NCBI RefSeq assembly: GCF_014334135.1
Contig: NZ_CP060497.1
Location: 744,001 to 808,000 of the forward strand
From: Olivibacter sp. SDN3
GTDB lineage: Bacteria > Bacteroidota > Bacteroidia > Sphingobacteriales > Sphingobacteriaceae
Direction of reading: 5' to 3'
DNA: 64,000 bases
Shown: positions 40,593 through 49,390 of the stretch, one piece after another
Position numbering within the stretch: the first letter of the stretch is position 1
Layout: each line of letters opens with the position of its first letter
The notes under the pieces: model-generated
Told to the model about the DNA's origin: nothing
The model's input: the letters and a program-made list of their open reading frames with translations, nothing else
Database searches by the model: none
Program-made: the position numbers and the translations under genes

Positions 40593-42470
40593 ATGATGAA
40601 GACGAATTTTTTCCTATGGATACTATTGTTTAGCCTAGTTGGCTTTAAACAAAGTGACGGCGATAATCGCACGATAAGCGGCACGGTTTATAGTAAAGAA
40701 GATCAACAGCCCTTAGCTGGCGTTGCTATACACGTGGAAGGTAATAGCAGCGTTCATACGGTAACCGACGAGAAAGGTCATTATGCAATTATGGTCAAGC
40801 CAAAAGCCACTCACTTAATCTTTAAGATGATGGGTTTCAATACACAAAAGATCACACTTACTGCAGCTAACACCATAGATGTATGGTTGGAGCAACACTC
40901 GACGGCATTGAACGAAATTGTCACTTCTGGTACAAGTGTAAGGACACAGGCGTCCTTTAGCCCAGCTCATCATCGCATGCCCATAGCTCCTATGTCCATG
41001 CCTTACCGACCTCTTTATCCTGAACACAGCGAAAGCTACCAAAAGATTTCAGAAAATGGCTTTTTAGATCCCCGCAAGGAGCCTTTATCGACTTTTGCAG
41101 TGGACGTCGATGCAGCTTCCTACAGCAATGTGCGTCGATTGATCAATGGTGGCCAGCTTCCTCCAAAAGATGCTGTACGCATAGAAGAAATGATCAACTA
41201 TTTCCAATACGAGCTTCAAGGCCCCGGTAACAGTGATCCGGTAGCTATCCATACGGAGTTATCAGTGGCTCCCTGGAACCGCCAACATCATTTATTGCGA
41301 ATAGGGCTAAAAGCAAAATCAGTAGATACCAGGCAGCTTCCCCCTTCCCATTTTGTGTTCTTATTGGATGTTTCCGGTTCTATGGTGGGTTACAACAGGC
41401 TACCTTTGGTAAAAAGCTCCATGAAGATGTTAGTCGACCAGTTACGTGAAAAAGACCAGATATCTATTGTCACCTATGCAGGAACCGCCAGTTTAAAGTT
41501 GGAGAAAGCTAATGGAAATCAAAAAATCAAAATTAAGGATGCGATTGACGCATTGGAAGCCGGTGGCGCCACAGCGGGGGGAGCAGGTCTTAAGATGGCC
41601 TATCGTTTAGCCAGGGAGCATTTCATTAAAGGAGGAAATAATAGAATTATTCTGGCTTCTGATGGTGACTTTAATGTCGGTGCTTCAAGCGATGAGGAGA
41701 TGGAAGATCTGGTAAGTGCCGAAAGGCAAAGCGGTGTGAGTCTATCGGTATTTGGTTTCGGCATGGGTAACCTAAAAGACAGTAAAATGGAAATACTGGC
41801 CAATAAGGGCCATGGTAATTACGCTTATATTGATCATATTTCTGAAGCCAGAAAAGCCATGATTACGGAGTTCGGTGCTACCCTCTTCACCGTTGCAAAG
41901 GATGTAAAAATGCAAGTTGAATTTAACCCAGCTAAAGTGCAAGCCTACCGCTTAATCGGTTACGAAAACCGTTTACTGGAAAAAGAAGACTTCAATAATG
42001 ACCAGAAGTTAGGCGGCGACATGGGGGTTGGCCATACGGTTACGGCGCTATATGAAATTGTTCCCGTAGGAGTAAAGGGAGATTTCCCGGGTCATGTTGA
42101 TCCGCTTAAATACCAGGATGACAACGTCACTCCGATTTTAAAAGGCTCTTCAGAGCTTGCCACCGTTAAATTCAGATATAAAAAACCTGATGAAGAAAAA
42201 AGCCAGTTGAAACAGGTTGTTATAGCAGACCGACCAACAGCACTTCCAAAAACCAGTGATGATTTTCGTTTCACCAGTGCCGTGGCAGAGCTGGGCATGC
42301 TGTTACGTAACTCAGCATATAAGCAACAAGCTGATTACAATAAATTAATAACACGTGCCAAAGAGGCGAAAGGTATAGATGAAGAAGGGTATCGGGCAGC
42401 ATTTATCCAAATGGCGGAAGATGCAAAGATGTTAGCAAAAGAAAACGACATCGCCTTCCGAGAAGAATAA
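40593..42470 (+). CDS. vWA domain protein with CarboxypepD_reg N-terminus (YfbK-like)
   Basis: A 625-residue protein from the ATG at 40593. The frame is open to 40236, but that overlaps the divergent sigma gene; 40551 and 40596 are other possible starts. A signal peptide is followed by a CarboxypepD_reg-like domain (about 25-105). A YfbK-type N-terminal segment contains FAVDVDAASYSNVRRLI. The vWA domain has the MIDAS motif DVSGSM near residue 258, with FGFGMGNLKDSKME further on. A C-terminal DUF3520-like domain follows. Such proteins are common in Bacteroidota beside ECF sigma factors; their role is unknown. A 125-bp piece (about codons 478-519) is duplicated at 43869-43993. Confidence 0.9.
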   Translation: MMKTNFFLWILLFSLVGFKQSDGDNRTISGTVYSKEDQQPLAGVAIHVEGNSSVHTVTDEKGHYAIMVKPKATHLIFKMMGFNTQKITLTAANTIDVWLEQHSTALNEIVTSGTSVRTQASFSPAHHRMPIAPMSMPYRPLYPEHSESYQKISENGFLDPRKEPLSTFAVDVDAASYSNVRRLINGGQLPPKDAVRIEEMINYFQYELQGPGNSDPVAIHTELSVAPWNRQHHLLRIGLKAKSVDTRQLPPSHFVFLLDVSGSMVGYNRLPLVKSSMKMLVDQLREKDQISIVTYAGTASLKLEKANGNQKIKIKDAIDALEAGGATAGGAGLKMAYRLAREHFIKGGNNRIILASDGDFNVGASSDEEMEDLVSAERQSGVSLSVFGFGMGNLKDSKMEILANKGHGNYAYIDHISEARKAMITEFGATLFTVAKDVKMQVEFNPAKVQAYRLIGYENRLLEKEDFNNDQKLGGDMGVGHTVTALYEIVPVGVKGDFPGHVDPLKYQDDNVTPILKGSSELATVKFRYKKPDEEKSQLKQVVIADRPTALPKTSDDFRFTSAVAELGMLLRNSAYKQQADYNKLITRAKEAKGIDEEGYRAAFIQMAEDAKMLAKENDIAFREE

Positions 42471-42479
42471 TATTATGGA

Positions 42480-42516
42480 GATAACTCCTGTTGTACCCTT
42501 TCCAACAGGAGTTATC
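42480..42516 (+). terminator. Strong hairpin after the vWA gene
   Basis: A 14-bp perfect inverted repeat (GATAACTCCTGTTG / CAACAGGAGTTATC) with a 9-nt loop starts 10 bp after the vWA stop. There is no T tract on either strand, so it may stabilise the mRNA end or terminate with help. Confidence 0.6.
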
Positions 42517-42658
42517 AGCTTGCGACAAAAACCGTGTTTAATGGCTTACAGAAGAAATTTAGTATGTGTTTTTCCGAAACCCAAAATGTTGAAATGATGC
42601 CTTTGTGCGATTTTTTATTTCAGCAGAACACTTGTTAAAAAGCGGTATTGAAATAGGT

Positions 42659-42691
42659 GCGGAGAATAAATAGAATATTCTCCGCATTTTT
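42659..42691 (+). terminator. Hairpin with T tract upstream of the fic gene
   Basis: A 9-bp stem (GCGGAGAAT / ATTCTCCGC) with a 9-nt loop is followed by ATTTTTG on the plus strand. It looks like an intrinsic terminator between the vWA gene and fic, though it could also attenuate fic. Confidence 0.55.
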
Positions 42692-42692
42692 G

Positions 42693-42717
42693 CGGCAAAT
42701 ATTCTATATATTTGCCG
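42693..42717. promoter_or_regulatory. Palindrome in the fic promoter region
   Basis: CGGCAAATA and TATTTGCCG form 9-bp perfect arms around a 7-bp centre. The right arm contains TATATTTG, which fits the Bacteroidota -7 element TAnnTTTG. It ends 18 bp before the fic ATG and could be an operator overlapping the promoter. Confidence 0.45.
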
Positions 42718-42735
42718 TAGACGAATATTTGAGCA

Positions 42736-43839
42736 ATGGCAAAATACATCTATCAACATAAAGACTGGGCAAACTTTACCTGGCAGGACCGCGTAATCAA
42801 TGCCGTGTTTGGGGAAGTTCGTCATCTCCAAGGAAAAATTGCAGGGCAGATGAGTTCTTTGGGGTTTTCTATGCAGGAAGAAGCCAATCTAACTACACTT
42901 ACATTGGATATTGTGAAATCTTCTGAAATAGAAGGTGAACAGCTAAATTATGACCAAGTACGTTCTTCTATAGCAAGGCGCTTGGGTTTGGATATAGGAG
43001 GTTTAGTGCCAACCGATAGAAATGTAGAAGGTGTGGTGGAAATGATTTTGGACGCAACTCAAAATTATTTGCTACCATTGACGGAAGACAGATTGTTCGG
43101 GTGGCATTCGGCTTTGTTTCCCACAGGGCGGAGCGGAATGTATAAAATTGAAGTTGGACGTTATCGCGGAGGAGAAATGCAGATCGTTTCGGGAGCCATG
43201 GGCAAAGAAAAAGTCCATTACGAAGCAGTACCCGTTGAATTGGTCAAGGAAGAAATGGACAGATTTCTCGATTGGTTCAACAGTAACCTGAAAATGGACC
43301 CGGTACTAAAAGCGGCTATTGCTCATTTTTGGTTTATCATAGTTCATCCTTTTGATGATGGAAATGGAAGGATAGCAAGGGCAATTACAGATTTACTGCT
43401 TGCCCGCGCGGATAAGAGCCCGGAACGTTTTTATAGCATGTCCAGTCAGATACTGGTAGAACGGAAAAGGTATTACGAAGTACTCCAAAAAGTTCAACAT
43501 AGCCACGGAGATATTACTGAGTGGTTAGAATGGTTTCTATATTGCCTAAAAAATGCCCTGCACGAAACTGAAAAGACATTAAGTAAAGTGGTATATAAAG
43601 CGGAGTTCTGGAAACTCCACGAGCATACATCATTAAATGAAAGACAGCGCTTGATGTTGAACAAACTATTAGATGGATTTGACGGGAAACTAAAGTCGTC
43701 GAAATGGGCTAAAATAGCCAAATGCTCACCAGATACGGCGCTAAGAGATATAAAAGACCTGATGGAAAAGGGAATTTTAAGGCTGGAAGATCAAGGTGGG
43801 CGAAGTACGAATTACGAATTGGTAGAACTACCCAAGTGA
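42736..43839 (+). CDS. Fic-family AMP transferase, class II (N-terminal inhibitory motif)
   Basis: A 367-residue protein. The core Fic motif HPFDDGNGR (residues 204-212) is complete, including the catalytic His and the phosphate-binding GNGR. The N-terminal region carries the inhibitory motif S62-S-E-I-E66-G67, matching (S/T)xxxE(G/N). Glu66 would block ATP until released, which defines class II. The C-terminal part (about 300-367) looks like a winged helix (WAKIAKCSPDTALRDIKDLMEKGIL), common in Fic proteins that bind DNA. There is no antitoxin-like neighbour. Upstream palindromes suggest self-regulation. It lies between the vWA gene and a duplicated fragment of that gene, so it may have been inserted there. 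Confidence 0.93.
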   Translation: MAKYIYQHKDWANFTWQDRVINAVFGEVRHLQGKIAGQMSSLGFSMQEEANLTTLTLDIVKSSEIEGEQLNYDQVRSSIARRLGLDIGGLVPTDRNVEGVVEMILDATQNYLLPLTEDRLFGWHSALFPTGRSGMYKIEVGRYRGGEMQIVSGAMGKEKVHYEAVPVELVKEEMDRFLDWFNSNLKMDPVLKAAIAHFWFIIVHPFDDGNGRIARAITDLLLARADKSPERFYSMSSQILVERKRYYEVLQKVQHSHGDITEWLEWFLYCLKNALHETEKTLSKVVYKAEFWKLHEHTSLNERQRLMLNKLLDGFDGKLKSSKWAKIAKCSPDTALRDIKDLMEKGILRLEDQGGRSTNYELVELPK

Positions 43840-43868
43840 TTGTGTTATGTACTCTACAAAGCAGCGAC

Positions 43869-43993
43869 GGTTGGCCATACGGTTACGGCGCTATATGAAA
43901 TTGTTCCCGTAGGAGTAAAGGGGAATTTCCCGGGTCATGTTGATCCGCTTAAATACCAGGATGACAACGTCACTCCGATTTTAAAAGGCTCTT
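43869..43993 (+). repeat. 125-bp duplicated fragment of the vWA gene
   Basis: This stretch matches 42026-42150 inside the vWA gene at 123 of 125 positions by eye. The only differences are GAG to GGA-type changes at AAGGGAGATTT versus AAGGGGAATTT. The reading frame is kept across the copy but ends shortly after it. Flanking sequences on both sides are unrelated. It lies 29 bp after the fic stop. Confidence 0.93.
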
Positions 43994-44134
43994 TGGTTAG
44001 CGCTTGGTGCTCAAGGCATCTGATACACCGCCAATTTTAAATGATAAAAATGACAATAACAAATCCGTGATAAACGCAATCGGTTACGTATTTGGTGATA
44101 CTAAAAGCTTAATAAAAAAAGCCAAAGAGCCATA
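43994..44134 (+). pseudogene. Unrecognised coding-like remnant
   Basis: In one plus-strand frame the text LNDKNDNNKSVINAIGYV continues to FGDTKSLIKKAKEP and a stop (TAG, about 44132-44134). Just before it, another frame reads LALGAQGI before a stop, as if a single-base shift split one C-terminus. It has no start codon and no family that I recognise. It may be the tail of a gene cut by the same event that brought the vWA fragment here. Confidence 0.35.
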
Positions 44135-44180
44135 GTGATATTTTGCTGGCATGGCCTACTTCAAGCTCATCAAAAATCAA

Positions 44181-44226
44181 AAAAATGCTCTATATAAAAA
44201 GCAATTATTCTTGCTATATAGAGCAA
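44181..44226 (-). terminator. Intrinsic terminator of the esterase-dioxygenase operon
   Basis: Arms TGCTCTATATA (44186-44196) and TATATAGAGCA (44215-44225) pair over 11 bp, with an inner GCAA/TTGC stem. On the minus strand the stem is followed by seven Ts. It lies 87 bp after the esterase stop. Confidence 0.85.
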
Positions 44227-44312
44227 TTTCAGCAGCTGATTGCTCAAGTTTTATCTGTTGTACGGCAACCAGCAAGATCAGTTGCAAAGATTATCGTGTA
44301 ACGATGCAGTAC

Positions 44313-44936
44313 TTATTTCAAAACATGGCTATTTGCCAGGGCTATCTCCTCCGGGGATATACTATGTGTTTTCCCTTTATAGATCTCCAAGGTTACCTGC
44401 GCCCCTAATTGTTCCAGGATATCAACACTTTCTTTCACTCTCGAAACCGGTACATGTGGGTCCGGATCGCCCGTTGTAATCAATAACGGTGTCTGCTGAA
44501 AATCTCCTGTATAGCGATTCTCCACCAATTCTTCCCCTATCAGTCCGCCGGTAAAGGCAATTACCCCGCCATACTTCTTTGCGTGTCTACCTACATATTC
44601 CAAGGTTAAACATGCGCCTTGCGAGAAACCAAGGAAATAGATCTTTTCCGTGGCTATACCGTTTTCTGTTAAATCTGCCACCGCTGTGTGGATGAGTTCC
44701 AGAGCGGAATTTAATGCCGGTTGGTTACTGGCTTCGGGAGCCATAAAACTATAGGGATACCAGCTGTTATTAGTTGCCTGAGGTGCATATAGCGCCATAC
44801 CGGCTATTTTAAGATATTGCTGCAAAGAAATGATATCCTGCGCGCGACCTCCTCTGCCATGAATCAATAACAGCGCCTTATCAGTTTCCGTAAATGGCTT
44901 ACCTGCCTTTATGAATTGTTTTTGATGCGTGTACAT
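44313..44936 (-). CDS. MhqD-like carboxylesterase/phospholipase (alpha/beta hydrolase)
   Basis: A 207-residue protein from the ATG at 44936 (MYTHQKQF). A GTG at 45029 would add 31 residues but gives an atypical N-terminus. It has the alpha/beta hydrolase fold with LLIHGRGGRAQD (oxyanion loop) and nucleophile S105 in GFSQG. An Asp lies in ITTGDPDPHVP and a His in KGKTHSIS. It follows the ring-cleaving dioxygenase gene, matching the Bacillus MhqD/MhqO pairing in quinone and thiol stress. The substrate (perhaps an ester or lactone from ring cleavage) is inferred from that pairing. Confidence 0.88.
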   Translation of the reverse strand: MYTHQKQFIKAGKPFTETDKALLLIHGRGGRAQDIISLQQYLKIAGMALYAPQATNNSWYPYSFMAPEASNQPALNSALELIHTAVADLTENGIATEKIYFLGFSQGACLTLEYVGRHAKKYGGVIAFTGGLIGEELVENRYTGDFQQTPLLITTGDPDPHVPVSRVKESVDILEQLGAQVTLEIYKGKTHSISPEEIALANSHVLK

Positions 44937-45031
44937 TTGAGCTTTATTAAACCTGTTAAGAGTTAGGATACCTACTCGCTTACGGAAGTAGGTATCTACA
45001 TTTGCAACAGATACTGATCTGATCAGCACCT

Positions 45032-45967
45032 TCAGCTTAAGGCAGGAAGAACCTTCTCCAGTTGAGCCCTATAAGGCTCATATTGAGCGGGTAATTTCAA
45101 ACCTTTTCCCAATTCGTCCACCGTCTCGTCATTGGCAAAGCCCGGGTTATCCGTAGCTATTTCAAAAAGCACACCTCCTGGCTCCCTAAAATAGAGCGAA
45201 TAGAAATAGTTTCTATCGATCTTTTCGGTGATCTGTAAACCAGCTTCCAAAACTTTCTGACGATAGTGCATCAAAATCTCTTCATTTTCTACCCGGAAGG
45301 CCACATGATGTACCGATCCTCCTGCAACATGACCAACTCCCTCTCCAGGAGCTTCTACAATGTCCACTATATGGGCATTTTCAACGGTATCAGTAACGAA
45401 ACGGTAGCGGTTTACATGCTCGTCCAGCAGATGATATCCTAAAATGTTAGTAAGCACCTCTGCCGTAGCGTCTTTTTTATTTGTAGTAATGGTAATATGG
45501 TGAAAACCTCTCGTTGCAAAAGCTTCGCCAACCTCCTCCGTTATCCACGGTTTACGGTTATCCGCTATCTTTGGCACGGTGAGCTCAAACTTCAACCCAT
45601 CCGGATCAAGGAAAGTCAGGTATTGCTCGCCAAATTTCTCTGCTACTTTATTGTAGGTAACGTTATGCTCTTCAAAACGCTTTATCCAAAAATCCAAGCT
45701 TCCTTCAGGTACTGCGTAACCGATCTCTGTAACTTGTCGCGATCCTCTCCGTCCACTTGAAATGCCCTGCCAAGGAAAAAAAGTTAATATCGTACCGGGT
45801 GTTCCAACTTCGTCACCAAAATAAAAATGATAGGTTTCCGGATCATCAAAATTTACCGTTTTTTTTACGAGCCTTAGCCCAAGAACACCTGTATAAAAAT
45901 CATAATTTTTCTTGGCATCGCCAGCTATCGCAGTGATATGATGAATACCTTTTATTTTTTTTTCCAT
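45032..45967 (-). CDS. Ring-cleaving dioxygenase (glyoxalase superfamily, MhqO-like)
   Basis: A 311-residue protein with two glyoxalase/vicinal-oxygen-chelate modules. The first (about 1-130) begins KGIHHITAIAGDAKKNYDFYTGVLGLRLVKKTVNFDD. The second (about 150-290) has FHHITITTNKKDATAEVLTNILGYHLL and GSVHHVAFRVENEE, with Glu in FREPGGVLFEIATD. The His-His-Glu metal set for Fe(II) or Mn(II) is present. It is likely to act on hydroquinones or other aromatic diols. It is the first gene of a two-gene unit with the MhqD-like esterase. Confidence 0.92.
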   Translation of the reverse strand: MEKKIKGIHHITAIAGDAKKNYDFYTGVLGLRLVKKTVNFDDPETYHFYFGDEVGTPGTILTFFPWQGISSGRRGSRQVTEIGYAVPEGSLDFWIKRFEEHNVTYNKVAEKFGEQYLTFLDPDGLKFELTVPKIADNRKPWITEEVGEAFATRGFHHITITTNKKDATAEVLTNILGYHLLDEHVNRYRFVTDTVENAHIVDIVEAPGEGVGHVAGGSVHHVAFRVENEEILMHYRQKVLEAGLQITEKIDRNYFYSLYFREPGGVLFEIATDNPGFANDETVDELGKGLKLPAQYEPYRAQLEKVLPALS

Positions 45968-46109
45968 GATTTAATCCTTTCATTAATATGATACAAAAAT
46001 CGGCATTCTTTTGTTCGTAAAACTTAACCTAGGTTAAGAAATAGGGCCGTTCAACAAAGAAGCGACCCAAAATTTGTGTCGCTTCAACCAATCAAAACCA
46101 GACAACCTA

Positions 46110-47570
46110 CTACGTCTTTGCCTTTTCGTATAAAACTTCGCTATCCGCTTTCTCTCCCGAGCTCTCCAACACGATAACTTTTGGTTGCGAAGGTTTTTCT
46201 TCCAAATGAATAAGATATTCATTACCGTCGGTTTTGCTACGGTGTGCTTCTTCGGGCTCATACGTATTACCACTATCCGTCAAATCGTACACTTTTGCTA
46301 TTCCTGTACCTGGGGCAATCTTGATTTTTAAAGCTCCTGATATGGGTACATTAAACACCACTAAATAGTATTTACCCGTTTTTCTACTTTTTGTGATGTA
46401 CCCCCAATCCTGCTTTTCCAATCCCGCATATTCACAATCATAAATAGCTTCATGGTTCACTTTCATCCACTCGCCAATTTCTTTGGCCAATTTTGTTTCT
46501 TCTGGACGAATAGCCCCTTGGCCATCGGGACCAAAATTTAACACAAAGTTGCCATCGAGTGCTACCGCACGTGTCATCATTTCGATGAGCTCGGTGCTTG
46601 TTTTTACATGACCGCGCCAGTCCGAATGGTAACCCCATTGGTTCTCGGGCACTGTCATTACGCAGTCCCAATCATTACCATGTACTTCTTCTATCCTCGT
46701 TGGTAACTTACGCTCCCAACCCTGTTCGTAATCGCCTATTAAATCACCATTGCTATCAAAGTGACGTCTGCCATTTTCATCTGCACGGAAGCGGCTGCCA
46801 ATGATCAAACCCGGACGCATAGCACGGAGCTCCGCTTCCAGACTATCGGTAAACTCCGCTTCTGCAATCCATGCTTTATCCCACGTGCCGTCAAACCACA
46901 AGCCCTTAGTGGTGGGATATGTAGTTAATAATTCTTTGAGCTGGTTGGCTGTAAAGTCCTTAAACGCTTCATAAGATTGTTTTTCATCCCCACTCTCCGG
47001 AACACCAGATCTGTACCCATTGTGGTTCCAATCAATAATGGAAAAATAGAGGTAAACATCGATGCCTACCGCATCATAAGCATCCACAAGTTCTTTTAAT
47101 GCATCGTTTTTATAGGGCGTATTTGCAATGGTATAATCGGTATACTTACTCGGCCATATACAAAAGCCGTCGTGGTGTTTAGTAGTGATGATAACATACC
47201 GTGCGCCCATATCCTTTGCCTGTGCGGCCCAAGCTTTCGCATCAAAATGCTTTGGATCGAACTGCTTATAAAGGTTATCGTAGTCTTCATTGGGCATCTC
47301 ATTCCAGGAACGGATCCACTCGGCAGCTCCAGGGTAGTACTTGCCGTTCCAATGCCCCCCGGGAATAGCGTAGAGCCCCCAATGGATAAATTGTCCTAAT
47401 CCGTAATTGCGCCAAGTCTCCATCTGAGCATCGGTACGTTTTCCTAAGCGATGGGCACCGTGTTTTAAACTTACGGATGATCGTTGTGAACTCGCCCCAG
47501 GAAATTGAGCTATCGCTTCTTGCAACATGCCTAAGCAAAGGAATAGTATTAAGTAAGTTTGTTTTTTCAT
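46110..47570 (-). CDS. GH29 alpha-L-fucosidase
   Basis: A 486-residue protein from the ATG at 47570 (MKKQTYLILF, signal peptide cleaved near AIAQ). An in-frame upstream start at 47597 gives a worse signal. The GH29 barrel is clear: YGLGQFIHWGLYAIPGGHW, ARYVIITTKHHDGFCIWPSK and VYLYFSIIDWNH. The nucleophile is D227 in GLWFDGTWD. The region after about 385 is a beta domain. It is a retaining exo-alpha-fucosidase of the broad (subfamily A-like) type by overall look. It follows GH20, which suggests degradation of fucosylated, HexNAc-bearing glycans. Confidence 0.95.
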   Translation of the reverse strand: MKKQTYLILFLCLGMLQEAIAQFPGASSQRSSVSLKHGAHRLGKRTDAQMETWRNYGLGQFIHWGLYAIPGGHWNGKYYPGAAEWIRSWNEMPNEDYDNLYKQFDPKHFDAKAWAAQAKDMGARYVIITTKHHDGFCIWPSKYTDYTIANTPYKNDALKELVDAYDAVGIDVYLYFSIIDWNHNGYRSGVPESGDEKQSYEAFKDFTANQLKELLTTYPTTKGLWFDGTWDKAWIAEAEFTDSLEAELRAMRPGLIIGSRFRADENGRRHFDSNGDLIGDYEQGWERKLPTRIEEVHGNDWDCVMTVPENQWGYHSDWRGHVKTSTELIEMMTRAVALDGNFVLNFGPDGQGAIRPEETKLAKEIGEWMKVNHEAIYDCEYAGLEKQDWGYITKSRKTGKYYLVVFNVPISGALKIKIAPGTGIAKVYDLTDSGNTYEPEEAHRSKTDGNEYLIHLEEKPSQPKVIVLESSGEKADSEVLYEKAKT

Positions 47571-47735
47571 TTGTTTATGTAGTGAAGAAGCAAACACTTC
47601 TATTTTTCAGTTAGTCTTATTTAATTCAACTGCTGTTCCACCCTCTAGCTTCACGCCGGGGTATGGAAACTTTATATTATACAGAATTATACAGATCGCT
47701 TCATTACCTTCCGCTTTAGATGACGAAATAGCGCG

Positions 47736-49358
47736 TTAATTTTCTTCTGCATTTAAGTCTTTCTTATCCTTCTTAAAATATACCGGTTCCGGGATTTCGT
47801 TCGGATGAAAAGGGTTATAAAAGTAGACGTCATGCTGTCGATAAAGCTTGAGATGGCGTTTCAATCGCTCCTCAAATTGTGCATAGCTTTTGACAGCGTC
47901 AGCACTCCAAGCGGATTCGGCCAGTGCGGCTAATCTGGGAAATAGCAGATAATCTACACGCTGGTTGTTGGTCACCGTTTCCGTCCACAGGTTGGCCTGC
48001 AAACCCAATACTTGTTGTCGCTGTTTATCGTCTTTCACCCAGGTGTCGGCATCAAAATGATAGACATCCTGCAAAGGGCTGTATAAGCCTCCCCATTTCC
48101 GCCCGGCTTGATGGCTACTGTCCTGCACAAAGTCAAAGTAGAAGGGTAATCTCGGACAAAGAACAGTCTCGTAACCTTTCTTCAGCGACTGATAGAGCTG
48201 TTGTGGTTTATCGTGCCTCCACCAAAAAATAACGGTTTTGTCTTTAGGAAGATTAATATCGGCCATTTCATCCCAGACCAATAATTTTGCATGCATTTGA
48301 TACACTGAATCCGCCATACGTTCCATGAAATAATTTTCAACCGCCTTCAGGTCTTTTAGCCGGTGATCATGCATCAACCGCTTCACACCTGCGTTTTGCA
48401 GCCAACTATCATTACCGAAACTGACTTCATCACCACCCAAATGCAACATATTGGAAGGGAACAACGCATTGGCTTCCCGCAGTATATTGGTTAAGTAGGT
48501 GTACGTTTCCGGGTTGCCGGGATCGAAAGTAAATTCCGGATACTGTTCACTCCCTCCCCCGCTATATGCCGGATAGGCACGATTAGCGGCCGTCGCATGT
48601 CCAGGCATATCAATTTCGGGAATAATTTCAATATTGCGCTTCGATGCGTAGTCAACGATCTCACTTATTTCTTGCTGCGTGTAAAATGCCGCTGGTTTAG
48701 TTTTGTCATGCTGATCCCCCACGCCGCCTACCAATGCCAGCCTAGGATATTTTTTAATCTCTAATCGCCAGGCAGGTTCATCCGTTAAATGCCAATGTAA
48801 TTTGTTCAACTTATAAAAAGCCATCCAATCAATGATCGATAGTAATTTTTGCTTGCCGATAAAATAGCGTGATTCATCCAACATTAAGCCCCGCCATCCA
48901 TATCGCGGTTCATCCTTTATTGTCCAACATGGCACAGGCAGAACGGCCTCGGCCATACTTTCGACCTGGCTAATGAGCTGTACTAAACTGGAAGCCCCAT
49001 TAAATACACCCGCCGCACTGCCTCCGCTGATGATGATGCCATCTTGGGCAATATTCAATTCATAAGCCTCTTCTGCTAGCTGCTCATCAAGTTTCAAACG
49101 AATGGAAGATTGTTGATCCAAGCTAGATTTTGCCATCAAAGGAAAACCCTTTAAACGCAACAGTTCCTGTTGAAGATATCGGCCTACATTTTTAAGGTGT
49201 TCTTCATCAACAAACAAAGCCGTTTGCCTGTTGAGCTTAAACACATCCTCAGTGTACCCGGCATGCATTGGAGCGGGAATGAGCGGACATTGTTGTTGCG
49301 CATGGCACAGTGAAATCGTCAAAAGGACTAATCCGAATTTTATAAAAAGCTTCATCAT
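47736..49358 (-). CDS. GH20 beta-N-acetylhexosaminidase
   Basis: A 540-residue protein from the ATG at 49358. The adjacent ATG at 49355 is equally possible; an upstream start at 49379 is less likely. Signal peptide cleavage is near CHAQQQ. It has a GH20b-like N-terminal domain (about 25-145), then the TIM barrel (about 150-500) with RGLMLDESRYF, LHWHLTDEPAWR and IIPEIDMPGHATAA. The catalytic D310-E311 pair lies in HLGGDEVSFG, where the Asp assists the substrate N-acetyl group. It removes terminal beta-GlcNAc or beta-GalNAc. It is upstream of GH29 in the same direction and downstream of a GH2 remnant. Confidence 0.95.
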   Translation of the reverse strand: MMKLFIKFGLVLLTISLCHAQQQCPLIPAPMHAGYTEDVFKLNRQTALFVDEEHLKNVGRYLQQELLRLKGFPLMAKSSLDQQSSIRLKLDEQLAEEAYELNIAQDGIIISGGSAAGVFNGASSLVQLISQVESMAEAVLPVPCWTIKDEPRYGWRGLMLDESRYFIGKQKLLSIIDWMAFYKLNKLHWHLTDEPAWRLEIKKYPRLALVGGVGDQHDKTKPAAFYTQQEISEIVDYASKRNIEIIPEIDMPGHATAANRAYPAYSGGGSEQYPEFTFDPGNPETYTYLTNILREANALFPSNMLHLGGDEVSFGNDSWLQNAGVKRLMHDHRLKDLKAVENYFMERMADSVYQMHAKLLVWDEMADINLPKDKTVIFWWRHDKPQQLYQSLKKGYETVLCPRLPFYFDFVQDSSHQAGRKWGGLYSPLQDVYHFDADTWVKDDKQRQQVLGLQANLWTETVTNNQRVDYLLFPRLAALAESAWSADAVKSYAQFEERLKRHLKLYRQHDVYFYNPFHPNEIPEPVYFKKDKKDLNAEEN

Positions 49359-49390
49359 ATCATTAATTTGTCTCCACAAGTATAAGTTTT

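Larger units (their letters stand above)
43840..44312. other. Gene-free stretch with duplicated vWA fragment, coding remnant and terminator
   Basis: 473 bp. In order it holds: the 125-bp copy of the vWA gene (43869-43993), an unrecognised coding-like remnant (43994-44134) that also contains a LacI-type near palindrome (44075-44088), and a strong terminator for the esterase gene (44181-44226). There is no intact gene. Confidence 0.65.

Noticed and set aside
43840-44040. Short plus-strand open frame covering the duplicated vWA fragment
   Set aside because: It has no ribosome-binding site or independent homologue; the reading comes from the 125-bp copy and ends soon after it.
46034-46273. 79-residue minus-strand frame beside GH29
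   Set aside because: It overlaps the GH29 3' end in another frame and has no family-like text.
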